From: Nageia nagi
Taxonomy: Eukaryota > Pinophyta
Assembly (NCBI GenBank): GCA_050084985.1
Contig: JBITNC010000001.1
Span: 119,226,001 to 119,290,000, forward strand
Direction of reading: 5' to 3'
DNA: 64,000 nt
Below are positions 11,965 through 24,469 of this stretch, piece after piece (the stretch's first letter is position 1; each line of letters starts with the position of its first letter). The position numbers were made by a program, and so were the translations under genes. Below the pieces are notes generated by a model. It saw only the letters and a program-made list of their open reading frames with translations. It ran no database searches and was not told the origin of the DNA.

Positions 11965-12345
11965 CTCCTAAATAGATCATAAGTAAAATGTCTGGTAAAA
12001 ACTTAAGAATACTTATAAATAATGGTACAACTAAAATTTTTATCTCTACTTCTAATATTGAAGATATGTTGAAGGTAAAAAAATTCATGATATAATGGTA
12101 GTTAGTTGAGTATGGCTCTAGAAAAACCTAATTCATTAGTCAATACCTCAAGGAAGTAGAAGTAGAATTACCTAAGGGTATCACTGAATGGGATCTATAT
12201 GTAGCTTCTCTCCATTTTTTTAACAATATCCTAGGGGTGGATTAGTTAAAAGGTCATAAGACCTTGATAAAGTTTCATGAAAGGTTGATCAATTTGATTG
12301 AAATAAATAATAAAGGATAAATAATGTTTAGTGAAAAAGAGTATT
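11965..12345 (+). pseudogene. Protease fragment of gypsy copy 2
   Basis: Matches the copy 1 protease. The active-site region reads L-I-N-N-G-T, so the Asp seen in copy 1 (IDNGT) is Asn here. The later WDLYVASLHFF segment and the TAG in the GVD-stop-L motif are shared. Confidence 0.6.
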
Positions 12346-12552
12346 TTAGACCTTATCTTCTCAATGGTATGCAATTAAAGTGATACCTTAGAAAAAGAGA
12401 ATTGATTTATGTGGTTAGGATTATAGAAGTAGAAAAAAAAAATCAATATGAAAATACCTTTCAATAATACAATATGTTTCAATAATTTAGGATGTGTCTC
12501 TTAATGACCTACCATGATTTCCTTCAATGAAAGAATTTGACTTCTAAATTGA

Positions 12553-13367
12553 ACTAGTTCCTAGTGTCAAACCTATATCTAGAACTCCTTATCATATACC
12601 AATTATTAAAATGCATGATTTAAAGGTCCAATTGTAAGATTTATTAGATAATAGTTTGATTAAGATAAGTGTTTATCAATGGAATGATCCATTCCCCTTT
12701 GTTAAAAATAAAGATTGATAAATAAGGCTATGCATTAGTTATCATATGTTGAATAAAGTCAAAATTAAAAACAAATATCCCCTACCAATAATAGATGACT
12801 TGTTTGATCAACTTAAGCATTCTATGATTTTCTTAAAAATTGACTTAAAATTTATTTATCATCAATTAAGAATAAAGAGTTTAGGTACTCATAATACTAC
12901 TTTCAAAATAACATATGGTCATTATGAGTTTGTTGTGCTTCCTTTTGATTTAAGAAATGATTTAGTTGCATTCATAAACCTCATGAATAGTATATTTGTT
13001 AAGTACTTAGATATATTTGTTCTAGTATTTTTGGATGATATATTGGTTTAATTTAAAAATAAATATGAGCATCACCATCATCCAAGACTAGTTCTATATG
13101 TGTTAAGGAAACACCAACTCTATGGGAAATTTTCAAAGTGTGATTTTTATGTTTCTCAAGTTCAATGTTTGGGATACATAATTTCTATTGAACATATATT
13201 TGTTAAGCCTAAAAATATGGAAGTTATAATGAGTTGTCTTGCACCAAAAAATGTATCAAAAGTTAGAAGCTTCATGGTACTAGCTATGTGTTATTGTTGT
13301 TTTGTAAAATACTTCTCCTAAATTGTAAATCCTATTACTAGTATCCAAAAGGAAATTTTAGTATTTA
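12553..13367 (+). pseudogene. Reverse transcriptase, first part, gypsy copy 2
   Basis: Fingers and palm are as in copy 1, but the catalytic site is intact as FLDDILV (about 13030). The thumb segment KHQLYGKFSKCDF and LGYIIS follows after a TAA and a frame change. It ends at 13367, where the 4.84-kb insert begins. Confidence 0.85.
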
Positions 13368-16160
13368 TGTAACACATCCACCTATTATTGACATATAAAA
13401 CTGTTAAATTTAAAACCTAATTATTATTATTATTATTATTTTAAATACTTGAATGATCTTGGAATGGACCAGGTAATCAACATGAGCTTGTAAGTGTTGC
13501 TAGCTAGTCAGCACCCACATGGCAAGATTGGCTAAAGTTTAGATTAACCAACCATGATTATATCTTTTATAGTATTCACTCCATAATTCTCATCTCATTG
13601 AGGAGGAACCCATATATGATCTCACCATTTTTTCTTCACAAGCTATGCAATAGACATTTTGGACATAATGTAGTGGTTTCCTACTCGAGGCCCATATCAC
13701 TCAAGAGAACACATATCCACTAGGTTACACATCCTCACTTGATGATAACCCTTGGACTCACAATAGCATATAGTTTATCCTAGGTAAACTTCTTTATGAG
13801 TGGGTAGCATCATCCCTTATGGAATAGTCATCATATGCATACATGCTAAATTGTAAGTAGTATGAATATTAAATTACCTTCACCCAGTAATTGTAGTTTT
13901 GTCAAATGTTATCTTCATCTAACACTTTATTGAGGATATGAGATCCTATCCTACCCATATATATCAATTAGGATCACCATGGTATCTAGCATCTTCATTC
14001 CCATCTCTTAGGGAGCCATGGGTATTGAAGAAATACCCTTGAGTGGTTTGTGTAGTCTAATTAATTTTAAGTAAGGTTATAAAATAAAACCACCCATGAC
14101 ATATCATTCCTAAATAATGATCCCAATTCAATTATTAGGATTACCAATATTGTATTCAAGAATGCCAAGCTTACTCAAGAAGTCACACAAGATATATGGA
14201 AGTACTACAATTATCCCATATGCATAGTACTACATAATTAATACTACTTTATAAAAGTTCTCATACTAGTGTTTAGTAATGTACCTTAAGATGACACTAA
14301 AGTTAGCTACTTATATAAAGGAAGTACAACATGAAGTGATCCTTACTAAAGGTATATTATTTTGGAATATTGTTTAGTGAGATAGGCTCAACTAATGAAT
14401 ATTCTAGGTCATTTTATTTCATTACTAAATCCATCCAAAAGTTCCCTTTTTGGTTGACTTGATTCCTTTAGGGTTACTCTTTCATCTAGGTTGTTTTTGA
14501 GTTTATTTTTCCATTTTATCATTACTTATGTATTATACTATAAGATAAATTATGTATTTATGAGTTGATATTAGGGTTAAACTTACACCTTTAGACTTGA
14601 TTGATAAATCTTAGTAATATCACTATCATATACAAGGTTGGTATTTAATTCACTAATCCCCTTTAATTCATTTTGATCCCTTTTCAATCCCTCTTGATTG
14701 ATTATCCAATTGTATTATGAATCATCCCTCAAGAGGTAATATGTACTTACAATATCTTGTCATTACTAAGTTATCTCATTTCTTACTAGTTCCATAAGAT
14801 TTCCTTCTTAACTTTTAATTATAGATCACCCTATTCTTCCTCAATGAGGATTCTACACATGTGTTTTTAGGACATTAGGTTTATCTTGTTAGGGTTTAAC
14901 TTACCATATATTAATGTAATAAAATTTCATCCCATCTATAAGGATTTAGGGTTAACATTAATAATAGCAATCCCTATAATTGATTTACCTTTATTTCCTT
15001 TTTCTATAGTATTACTAAGATTTATCAATCTCTACTCTTAATCACAATTAAAGACTAGGACTTCAAGGTTATTCATAATTTTCTTGCATTGTAAGGGTAC
15101 TAGGTTGATAATATGTTTACAAAAATAATATAAATCCTTTTACTAAAACATTCTTCTTGTATTAAGAATCCAAGTTATGTTTTGTCTTGAGGCCATACTA
15201 GGGTAATAGGATTCATATGAAAGATAGAAGACCACTAGATTTATCTCCTTAAAGTCGTAAGTATCATTTGATTTTTATGTCATTTATTACCCTTGATTCC
15301 ATATTACTTCACATTTCCCATTAACTACCTCCATTATATTAAGAGTTACTACTTTAGTATTAAGAGGCCTTATATTGAAAAGTAGATTATGCCCATTTAA
15401 TTAAATCTTAAAGGATTTCAAGAAGATTCCACTAAACTTGCATTCCATAAAAATTATGATATTAAAGTACATAAATGAGGATAACCCTTATTATTTATAA
15501 GAAGTTCCTTTATAATTTTAAACATGGTAATGACATCAACTTGATCTAAAGGGTCTTCAAAATATCTTGTCCTCCTGATGTAGGTTCTTCTTCATCTCCA
15601 AACTTCTCCCAATGAGCGAAAGAGATTGGGTTGAGTACAAAGAATGGATTAGAGTTTGAGGATTAGGAAAATCTCATTTTCATGTTTTACCATGATGTAA
15701 ATTATTCTAACTACATTCTTTTCATTCATTTAAAACTCCTATTATGGACCTTAGGAGGATTTATATCCTCTAAAGGATTACCTCCTTTCCTCGATCGTAT
15801 AGTACAATTTCAAGATAAATAAATACATATGAATGTCATCATAAATTCAATAATTTGATCTTAACTATACTCTAATTTTATTTTAATGATGATAAAATAA
15901 ACTAATTATATAACCTTAACAAGTCTTGATCATTTACTATCTACACATAAATAATATCCTAATAATAATTTACTATCTCCATATAAATAATATCCTAATC
16001 CTAAGATGATCTCATCTCACAATTATTAAATCATTCATATCCTTAGTGTTACATAGGCTTTTACTAATTATTGAATAGCTTAAAGCAATTTAACTTAATC
16101 ATTTCATTAGTCCTTATCCATGATTTAGTTTATTCTTCTTTTATTCCTATGAATATCTTT

Positions 16161-16463
16161 TTAGGAAGACAAATTTATAACAAAAAAATGTGGTATTTTG
16201 GATGAAGGAAGAGAGGTAAGAAGTTTCTCATGAGCTGGAATCCATGGTTTCTTCCCAACACTACTTTCTACTAAAAATACATGGCTTGGCATAAAATTAT
16301 AATTAGTGCTTCTACACCATTCATTTAGGGAAAACATAATGTATTGATCTATTAAGTCTTCATAGATGTGGCACATAGTTTCTATTGGGATATATGTCAT
16401 ACCACTTTGCAAGTCATAGATATGCATAACAAGGAAGAAAAATGTTTGGATAAAGAATGGCAT
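16161..16463 (-). CDS. Uncharacterised 100-codon frame in the insert, copy 2
   Basis: Second copy of the open frame at 5146-5448, of equal length and starting MPFFIQTFFFLVMHIYDL. Function unknown. It may be a chance frame. Confidence 0.2.
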   Translation of the reverse strand: MPFFIQTFFFLVMHIYDLQSGMTYIPIETMCHIYEDLIDQYIMFSLNEWCRSTNYNFMPSHVFLVESSVGKKPWIPAHEKLLTSLPSSKIPHFFVINLSS

Positions 16464-16654
16464 CCATCACATAATGATTTTAGGAAATTATTTTTTAATA
16501 CTCAACATCTAAATGTAGGGATTTAAAGCTTTTCATAGGTTGTATCTGATGGGAAAGGAAATGCATAAAGTTATAATTTCTACAAAGATTACATGTAGTT
16601 ATCATATGTAAAGCCAAACTTTACAATATTTAAGATTGTTCTTTTGATATATTC

Positions 16655-16900
16655 CATCATGAAAGCCATCAAATAAGGTATGGAGATTCATTTAAGAGTA
16701 GGTGATAATGGTTTCTCATTGAATGTTATGGTCATATATGCCCAAATAGCCATATATGCAAAATGTGGGAGAGTACACAAGACCTAGGAATGGTTTGTCA
16801 AAATTCATGATGCAAATAATGTTTAATGGGCTGAAATGCTTGTATACTATGCAAAACTGGATACAATCTCATGGGATGCAATTATTTGAAGGTTCTTACA
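16655..16900 (+). pseudogene. PPR gene fragment, copy 2
   Basis: Second copy of the PPR scrap, with the same IAIYAKCGRVHKT and EWFVKIHDANNV phrases. The following Trp-Asp is Trp-Ala here (WAEMLVYYAK). It shares the stops of copy 1. Confidence 0.7.
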
Positions 16901-18209
16901 AAAAAGGAAAAGATTAAAAAGAGAGAGAGAAGGCTAAAAGAAGGGAATTCTGAACTTTTTGCTATGCAAAACTCTTATGAGCTTTCAAGTTGGGGTTTAC
17001 ACAAAGAATAGTCTTATCAACCATTAAATATAATGTCCCACCATACAACTAATGCACTCCAATGTTTCCTACCTATTAGACTCTAAAAATAAATTAATAA
17101 ATTATACCCCCTTTATCTAGGAACAAATTTCATGTGCATATATTCAAATAAGAAAATAACATGTCTTTTTATTAAAATCCTATTACAAAATTTACATGTA
17201 ATACCATATTCATAAACCTATATTAAGCATTCTTTCCTTTCAAAACCTATTAATAATACCAAATGAATCTATAGATTTAAAATGTAAAATAAAAGGAGAG
17301 CACCTTAGCTTGAGAGGGAGGAGAGGCTTCTCTTTTCCATGGGATCTTAAACAAAGGCTAATAAAAAATGAAATGGTAATGAATTATCCTAAGGTTACTC
17401 CCTTATTTATTGTTAAGAAGGCTCAAATATGTCCAAATAAATGTCTACTCATCCCTTCAAAAAGTTTTATGTTAGGTATCAATTAAAGTTATTGATAAGT
17501 GTGGTGGCATTAAATAATTTGAACATTTTTTATATTAATTGATAAATTAAGGTCAATTATTTTCCATACCCGACACAAAGAAACAAAGTAAGTAGGACCA
17601 TTTCTCAATTATTTTCATAAACCACCAAAATATCTTGTAACATCCACAAAGTGACATTAGTTCTTTCTAACTATCACCTTTTAAATTCCCCTCATTTTAC
17701 TAACAATTATAAGTAAAAATTCAAATTTAAAAGAAGAAATTATTCTTTGCCCTTTTTGAAATAGTTTCAAAAATATATTGCAAGATTTTAACACTTGTTT
17801 TACCTATGATGATCCCTTCATCCTACATAGTAAGTTCATTACTACGTACACATATATCCACAAATTCATCATTGAAATTAATAATCATGTTTAGTATTTG
17901 TACCATGCATCTAAATGATCCATAATGGTCATTAGGGTTTGTTATCAAACCAATGATAATCATTTCCTCACTCTTACTTTTTAATTTTCATCACCAACTC
18001 ACCCTTGGTCCTTGGGTCTTTATCCACACTTTCCATCTCGATGCATCCTATAACTTGTATCATAACATATCGAAGGTAGCATCAAAATGACACAAATAAA
18101 GCATGTATCTAGTCAAAATTAGTCATCACATAACATAATTTAAACTTAATCTCATTAGAATCCTTGATGAGACTCAATTCTTAATAGTACAATTGGGTGG
18201 GTCACTATA

Positions 18210-18917
18210 ATTTGATGGATTGAGAAATGTGAAAATGAATTTGTTATACTAAAAGAAAAGCTTACCACTACCCCAATTTTTATCATACAAGATCCTTTTG
18301 GAAATATTATGATATGTACTAATGCTTCACTTCTTAGTATAGGAGGTGCATTTCCTTAAAATGATAAGCTTATGGAATATAAATATTGAATGTTAAAGAC
18401 TCATGATATGAATTATGCTACACATGACCTTGAACTAACAACCATTATTCATGCATTAAAGGTGTGGAGACACTATCTTTGAGGTTGGTCCTTTGAGATA
18501 AAACCATATCATCATAGTTTTTAGATATATTTTTACTAAATCTAATTTGAATGCTCACTACAAAATATGGATAGATTTTTTGGCTGAATATGACTTTTTG
18601 ATAAAGTATATAAAAGTTCAAGAAAAAAAGCGACAAATTCTTAAAGAAGATAAAAAAATCTTTTGGCAATGACTAGGGGTCACTTTGATTTGTTATATAA
18701 AATAAAATAAATGGAAACTAATAATCCTTATTATTTGAAAATTAGTAAAAATATGAAAAACTTTATCCTTCAGTCAAAGATTTTGGGGTTATGGATGGGT
18801 TTTTTGTATTCCAAGGGTAGGATTTTCATTCCCAAAATAGGTTATTTTAGGAAGACAATATTAAGGGAGGCACATATATTACCTTATTTTGCTTATCCTA
18901 GTGGAGAAAAATTATGA
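18210..18917 (+). pseudogene. RNase H and integrase N-terminus, gypsy copy 2
   Basis: Resumes after the insert with CENEFVILKE-LTTTP and YATHDLELTTIIHALKVW. From 18711 comes the integrase N-terminal FLYSKGRIFIPKIGYF-REAHILPYFAYPSGEKL. A TGA at 18915 ends the frame; copy 1 stays open a little longer here. Confidence 0.8.
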
Positions 18918-19072
18918 GAAAAATTAAAATCCTTTTTATTGGAATGGAATAAAAAGAGATGTTAATCATTTTATGGTAAGATGCCTTGAATAAAAAGTTT
19001 AAGGAAGAACATGAACTTCCTAGAGGGAAATTGTATCCTCATGATATTCCTACCCAAAAATGGTAAAACATA

Positions 19073-19556
19073 TTGATGGATTTTATCATTGGTTTACCTA
19101 AGATGAGGTTTCACCATGATGCCATATTTATTATTCTTGACTATCTTACTAAAGTGGCATATTTCATTCCTAGAAATACCACAAATGATGATCCAACAAT
19201 TGCTCCTATGTTCATCAAGGACAATGTTAGACTACATGGATTTCCTAAAATAATAGTTTATAATAGGTATTTCAAGTTCATATCTTGGTTTTGGAGGACT
19301 TCACATAAGGTAGCTGGCATTAACCTCAATATGAGTTTAGCTTATCATCCTTAAATAGATGGTCAAACTAAATAGGTTAATATGGTGCTTCAAGATATGT
19401 TATGGATGTATTGTAGGGTATCAAAAAATAAAATACAAAGATGATCTTGATTTTAATGAGTTATCTTATAATAACTCTTACCACTCATATTTATCTATGA
19501 TACCTTTTGAGGCACTATATGGAAGTGTAGGACTTCATTATTGTGGTATAATTTGA
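19073..19556 (+). pseudogene. Integrase core of gypsy copy 2
   Basis: The DDE integrase would insert the cDNA. The frame reads MMDFIIGLPKM-HDAIFIILDYLTKVAYFIP, the first catalytic Asp region. It continues with LHGFPKIIVYNRYFKFIS, where the second catalytic Asp (VSDRD in the family) is lost, and SLAYHP-stop-IDGQTK, where the family has HPQTDGQTE. The first half of this core is the exact point where copy 1 was broken. Confidence 0.85.
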
Positions 19557-19726
19557 AAGATTGCGAAGTGCTTAGATAAGATCATCTTAATAAAATGGAG
19601 GAATAATGCAAAATGATATGAAAAAGGCTTCAAGGAATCATCTAATCATAAAAAGAGTTATGTAAACTTAAAAAGGAAGCATCAAGAATTTTTTTGGATG
19701 ATAAAGTTTTACTTTGAGTATGTATA

Positions 19727-20100
19727 ATGAAAAGTGTTATCAAGTGTACTAAGTTGGATTCTCATTTTGTAGATCCTTTTGAGATTATAGGAAAAGTTAC
19801 TCCAATGGCCTATAAACTCTCCCTACCACCTATTATATATACAATTCATGACATATTCCATATATCTTCCCATAGGAAATATATTTATGATTCTTCTCAT
19901 ATTCTTGATTTGACTCACTTATAGATGGTAGATCTAATGGTAAATGAAGTTCTTCCTATCAAATTTCTTAGCTTTAGATATAGAAAGTTGAGACATAGAG
20001 AAATAAAGGAGTGTTTGGCCTAGTGGAATTAATACTTAGAGTCTTCTATCACAAGGGATGATGTGGATTTCATGAATAAATAACTTCCTTATTTTTTTGA
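19727..20100 (+). pseudogene. Integrase C-terminal region of gypsy copy 2
   Basis: The segment VDPFEIIGKVTPMAYKLSLP then IHDIFHISSHRKY is the GPF-VAYRL-LP-HDVFHVS signature at the C-terminal end of plant gypsy integrases. After a TAG the reading LRHREIKECLA-WN-ESSITRDDVDF resembles the chromodomain-like tail of chromoviruses. That last point is inference. Confidence 0.7.
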
Positions 20101-20150
20101 TGTACTTATTTTTATTTAATAAGAACACAGAGGACTATGTTATTCTTAAG

Positions 20151-20276
20151 AGGGGAAGGATGTGATGACCCTCTCTTAATCCTCTTTATTTGCTTCCAAT
20201 TATCATGTTTTAAGTATGATGTTTAACATGCTTATTTGGATAACTTAATGCATTTGATATATTTTGATATGGTGAT
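20151..20276 (+). repeat. Polypurine tract and first 116 bases of the 3' LTR of gypsy copy 2
   Basis: AGGGGAAGGA (20151-20160) precedes TGTGATGACCCTC, a standard gypsy LTR start, at 20161. The LTR breaks off at 20276, where the TGTAGAACTC end of element D begins. The rest of this LTR should lie beyond D, outside the window or lost. Confidence 0.75.
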
Positions 20277-21017
20277 TGTAGAACTCAAATGATGTAAAAT
20301 ACAAATATACACAATAAATAAATTAATCTACAATATAAGAAGAGTAGATATGAGCACTGTACTAGATACAACAAATATACATGAAATACATGTACCTAAT
20401 ATAAAGTGTATGTATAATCCTCAACAACAAATAGCAATGAATATTTAGAGGATTGGGATTAGATTCATGGTGAGTTCATAATGGATCTTCATATACATGA
20501 ATTAATAACTCAACCATCAAAATTTGGAACCCTTGATCTGAATGATGCATGTTATTGGTGGCCTAAGTGAAGCACACCATTAACTACATAGGATATATCA
20601 AATTATGTTATGTAGAAAGATAGAAAGTTTTAGAGCTCAAAGTATAACAATTTCTCATAATATGTGGCATTAAGAGACATTGTAGCTTGATGAGGATTAC
20701 AATTGACCATCACCTATTAGAGATATTATCATATCAAAGAGTTTCAATTTGTAGAGGTTAAACTATTCCACTCACATATATAGCTTATAAAGATATAGAA
20801 AAGAGTAAAGGTCAACATCTACTAATAATATAAACTTTGTTATATTCAATATACTTTAAAATATAAACAATGATAAATGATATAATATTTAGTATAACAC
20901 ATGGCATTGCATTGTAATATCAAGTTTATCTTGAAATTTATAATATTGTAATAAGTCATTTAAGAAGTCCAAATATGATTTATTAAATAAATAATAAATC
21001 ATTTTTAGGAACATACA
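20277..21017 (-). repeat. 3' LTR of element D
   Basis: Bounded by TGTAGAACTC at 20277 and ACATACA at 21017. A minus-strand polypurine tract (CTAAAGAGGGGTAAAA) lies directly beyond. The U3 edge resembles that of element B (TTTATTAAAT and TCATTTT before the CCCCTCTTT tract). A box at 20633-20660 (AGCTCAAAGTATAACAATTT) recurs in the LTRs of element A at about 22013 and 29013, so the two families are distant relatives. Confidence 0.6.
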
Positions 21018-21033
21018 TTTTACCCCTCTTTAG
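21018..21033 (-). other. Polypurine tract of element D
   Basis: On the minus strand the bases read TAAAGAGGGGTAAAA directly before the LTR start. A related tract with the same AAAGAGGGG core lies beside the 3' LTR of B at about 53674-53690. Confidence 0.6.
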
Positions 21034-21581
21034 ATATGAAATGAAAAGCATTTGAAATTGCATAATCCAAAGAAGTCTAAACAAGAGAAGAAAGTTTTTG
21101 AGAGCAAAATGGACTTCCCTTTTTTTATCGATATGTTAAGTATGATATGTTGTCTTCCCCCATTTGGTATTGTATTTCCCATTACTCTAGCTTCTTTAGG
21201 TAATAAAGCCAAAAATAAAAGTTCCTATATAAGGAGAACATCTCTATGTGAATCCAACTCTCTCAAATAATACCTTTTAAAGAACAAGCCAACATAATAC
21301 CCACAATAGATCATATTCCATTAAAGAATAATCAAATGAAAGAGAAAGGGTAAAATGAATATGATATCCATTATGTCACTATGGCTAATGCAACTCATAG
21401 TTCTACTAACCATGACATATAGACTATTATGATTGCAACTTATAGTCTAAGATGATAAAGCTAATGAGGTCCCTTTTAATGCCCCAAGCTTATAATAACC
21501 ATGATTATCAAGCTGATGAGATGTTTTTAAATGAATCAAGCTTGGGATAACCTATAATTTATAAGATATTTTTTCTCATAG
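21034..21581. other. Non-coding 3' region of element D, left of element A
   Basis: No gene seen. The overlapping frames at 21030-21270 on both strands are short and without domains. The last five bases (CATAG, 21577-21581) are the left target-site copy for element A. Confidence 0.5.
21577..21581. repeat. Target-site duplication of element A, left copy
   Basis: CATAG, repeated at 29350-29354 directly after the other end of element A. Confidence 0.8.
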
Positions 21582-22341
21582 TGTTATAACAAAAAAATAA
21601 TAAAAATATATTAAATTAGGGTTATTTATAGTATATTCAATTAACCAATTTAACCATGAAATCATAGAGAAGCAATGATACAAGTGATGAATATGATCTA
21701 TTCAACCTTAACCTATCAAAAGTAGAAAATGAAGGATAAAAACCTTTACTTTATATACCTATCAAATGAATAAGATAAAAACTTACTTTACAGATGATAA
21801 TTTAGTGATTTCAGCACAAGTGGATGAATTATGAGCTTCTTAAAAGAATATAACCCAAAATCCAACCTTAACCCAACGATAGAGCCAGGAAACCAATGAT
21901 GGTGCTCAATTACTTTTCTAGTTTCACCTCAACCTTTGCTCAATATTATCATCTTTCCTTAATTCCATATAATATCACTTATAGATGAGTAAAATATAGT
22001 AGTAATGTGAAGCTCAAAGTATAATAATTTCCATAAGGTGATATTAAGAAACACCAATCAATAATGATACAAGTAATTTCCACCTATCAAGGATTTAGAA
22101 TTGTGTAAGATCACCTCCTATCTATGATCATGCACACCCTTCCACCTTTATAGGTAATAGGTAGAGTGCCAAGGCTCCTCCTTGGGCTTATTGTCATGTT
22201 TTCCAACCTATTACCATAAAACATAAAGGTATATGAGAGTGTACATTGATAAAAGTATTTACTTAATAACTTAAATAAATGATTTCAAATAACTAAAAAG
22301 GGTATTTTGATTAAATTAAAATTCCTTTTTAGGTGTTAACA
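21582..22341 (-). repeat. 3' LTR of element A
   Basis: Runs from TGTTATAAC to GTGTTAACA on the plus strand and matches 28616-29349 along its length (TATATTAAATTAGGGTTATTT near one end, CAAGGCTCCTCCTTGGGCTT in the middle). It keeps the canonical TG...CA ends that the 5' LTR has partly lost. Confidence 0.9.
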
Positions 22342-22360
22342 AATGCCCCACTTTGAATAT
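22342..22360 (-). other. Polypurine tract of element A
   Basis: Read on the minus strand, the bases are TTCAAAGTGGGGCATT directly before the TGTTAACACC start of the LTR. Confidence 0.7.
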
Positions 22361-24469
22361 GTTTTGATGCTTTTAGAATAAAGAAAATAAAAACATAATT
22401 CAAATTATATTCAAGGAAAAAGATAAGAATAAGAAAATACTCCCTAAAAAGTTATCTTATGGTGAAAACTTTGGATGCCCTAATTTTTTGCTTATATTAT
22501 GCCCCCTCTTTGACTTGGTTATGATATGATGGAAATCACATCATAGGATCAATCCAAGGCAAATAACAAGGAACCTACAAAGAGCTTAGATAAGAAATAT
22601 TTTGTGTACAAGATATCTCAAATATAAACATGATATGGATAATATGATAAATGATAAGAAAGAAAACATGTCTTTGGTGACTTACCCACCAAGAGTGATG
22701 AAGAAAGATTATCAATTTATGATGATCATATTGATTTCCCAAGCCACTATATTGCTATGGATTTTTGATAAGAATAACCCTTACTTAAAAAGGTATCAAG
22801 TGATATGAGTGACCAACTTGGTTTCCCCAAGCCACCATGTTTCCATGGATTTTGTTGATAAGATTGCCCCTTCCTAATGAAGGTAGCCAAATGCTAATGG
22901 TAAAAATGATATTGGAAACCATCATATTTGCAATAATATATAAGTTTTGAAAAGTGCATAGACAAGAATCATTTGATAAGACATGAGAAGGAAATAGATA
23001 AGTAACTTTCATTTACAGATGAAAAAGCATAATATGATAGTAGCAATGACATAATTTATCAATTTTAGTGAATGAAAAGAGCAATATTAGACATATCTAG
23101 TTGACAAGAGAGTTAAGTTTTGAAATGTATACCAAGATATAAGCAATGGATAATATATAGCAAGTGAAAATTACCTAATAAGAGACATGAAATTCAATAA
23201 TTTGATATATAATTAATTAAAATGATATTATGACATGTGTTAAGTAGATATCCATAAAAACATAATTTTTCATTTATTTAGCATATACATGATATGAAAA
23301 AGAGAAAGACAAAATGATCTTCTTTTTGTACCCTAGTGATAGTGCTAGAATACAATGATGATGCTAGGTTAAGCAAAAAAAATTGAAAAATGAAAAATAT
23401 GCACATGTGAAAATTGCTTCCATGATAAGAAAAAGTGCAACGACATGTTCATAAACACATAATATTATTCCAATTTTAAATACCAAGATGATTTAAGTTC
23501 ACCAATTTTCCCCAAAGGGGATTTTGACAAGTTTGAGTTAATTTTATGAAGCAAATATGCTTTTTATTCTATGTAGGTTACATGCATGTTGAGATTTTAA
23601 ACTTTTTAGAAAAGGGAAAAATGAATCTAATGATGATGCTAGGATCCTAGCAGTAATGCTAGGTTATAGTAAGATTAGGATTTCAAAGAACTATCTATAA
23701 TCAGATGTGCTAAGGGTTAATGATAGAAATATTTTATGGATAATTTGATTGGTAAGCTAAATTTTTTAATTTGGCAAAAAGGGTCTTAGATAGTTTATAA
23801 ACAAGAAATATTGGGATGCATTTGTGCATGCTTGATTTATTATTTTAATCTTTAATTTGTAAGCTTATTGGTGGTTATTGAGACTATGCAAGAGTTGTAA
23901 GAGTGTAGTAGGCTTGGATATTGGTGGTTATTGCTCAAATGGTAAGTAGATTATTTTAGAGTAGGGCCATAGGGCTTTAGTTTTTCATTCTTCCCTTGAT
24001 GGGAACAAGGTACTAAAAATTTTATCACATTATTAGTTTATACATAGATTAGGATGTTTTTGGCATATTACATTTTCAATTTGGCTTAGTTTTGATTAAG
24101 TTTAGGAAATTTTTGAAATGTTTAGAATAAAAACATTAGGATAGGTTTAGGTGTGCATGGAATGAAACAAATATTTTTTTACTATACAAGTTGAGAAGAA
24201 TTTGATGGGTGTAAAAACTTTATGAAAATTAATGCCATGAATAGGGTGATGCCATTAGGTTATTAACATCACTGCTAGACTAAAATATTTAGGAAAAACA
24301 TAAAATTAAGCTTCTACATGGATTTTAATAAAATTTGACATTTAAAATTTCAAAAAAAGTAGATGTTAAGATGAATTTATTAAGTAAAATGATTAATTAC
24401 TTTGTTTTAGCTTCAATTTAAAATTTTATGATATTATTACTGATAAATTTAATTTTGTACATGGATGTA
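22361..24469. other. Non-coding 3' region of element A
   Basis: About 2.1 kb without a recognisable gene. The open frames at 22602-22808 and 22785-23012 carry no domain and overlap a short tandem repeat. Confidence 0.5.
22726..22890. repeat. Two-copy tandem repeat, unit about 90 bp
   Basis: TTGATTTCCCAAGCCACTAT near 22731 and TTGGTTTCCCCAAGCCACCAT near 22820 head two similar units. Each continues through ATGGATTTT, TTGATAAGA and CCCTTAC or CCCTTCC. Confidence 0.6.

Larger units (their letters stand above)
13368..18209. mobile_element. 4.84-kb insert inside gypsy RT, copy 2
   Basis: The same insert as at 2354-7195, with the same edges (TGTAACACATCC at the left, CACTATA then ATTTG at the right). 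Its length is equal apart from small indels. Its presence at the same codon in both gypsy copies shows that it entered before the tandem duplication. Apart from the PPR scrap and the 100-codon frame no gene is visible. Confidence 0.6.
10657..20276 (+). mobile_element. Ty3/gypsy (chromovirus-type) element, copy 2
   Basis: This copy is complete from primer site to the first 116 bases of the 3' LTR and carries the same 4.84-kb insert as copy 1. From 19085 on it continues where copy 1 is broken, through the integrase core and C-terminal region. All frames are broken. The 3' LTR is cut at 20276 by element D. Confidence 0.85.
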
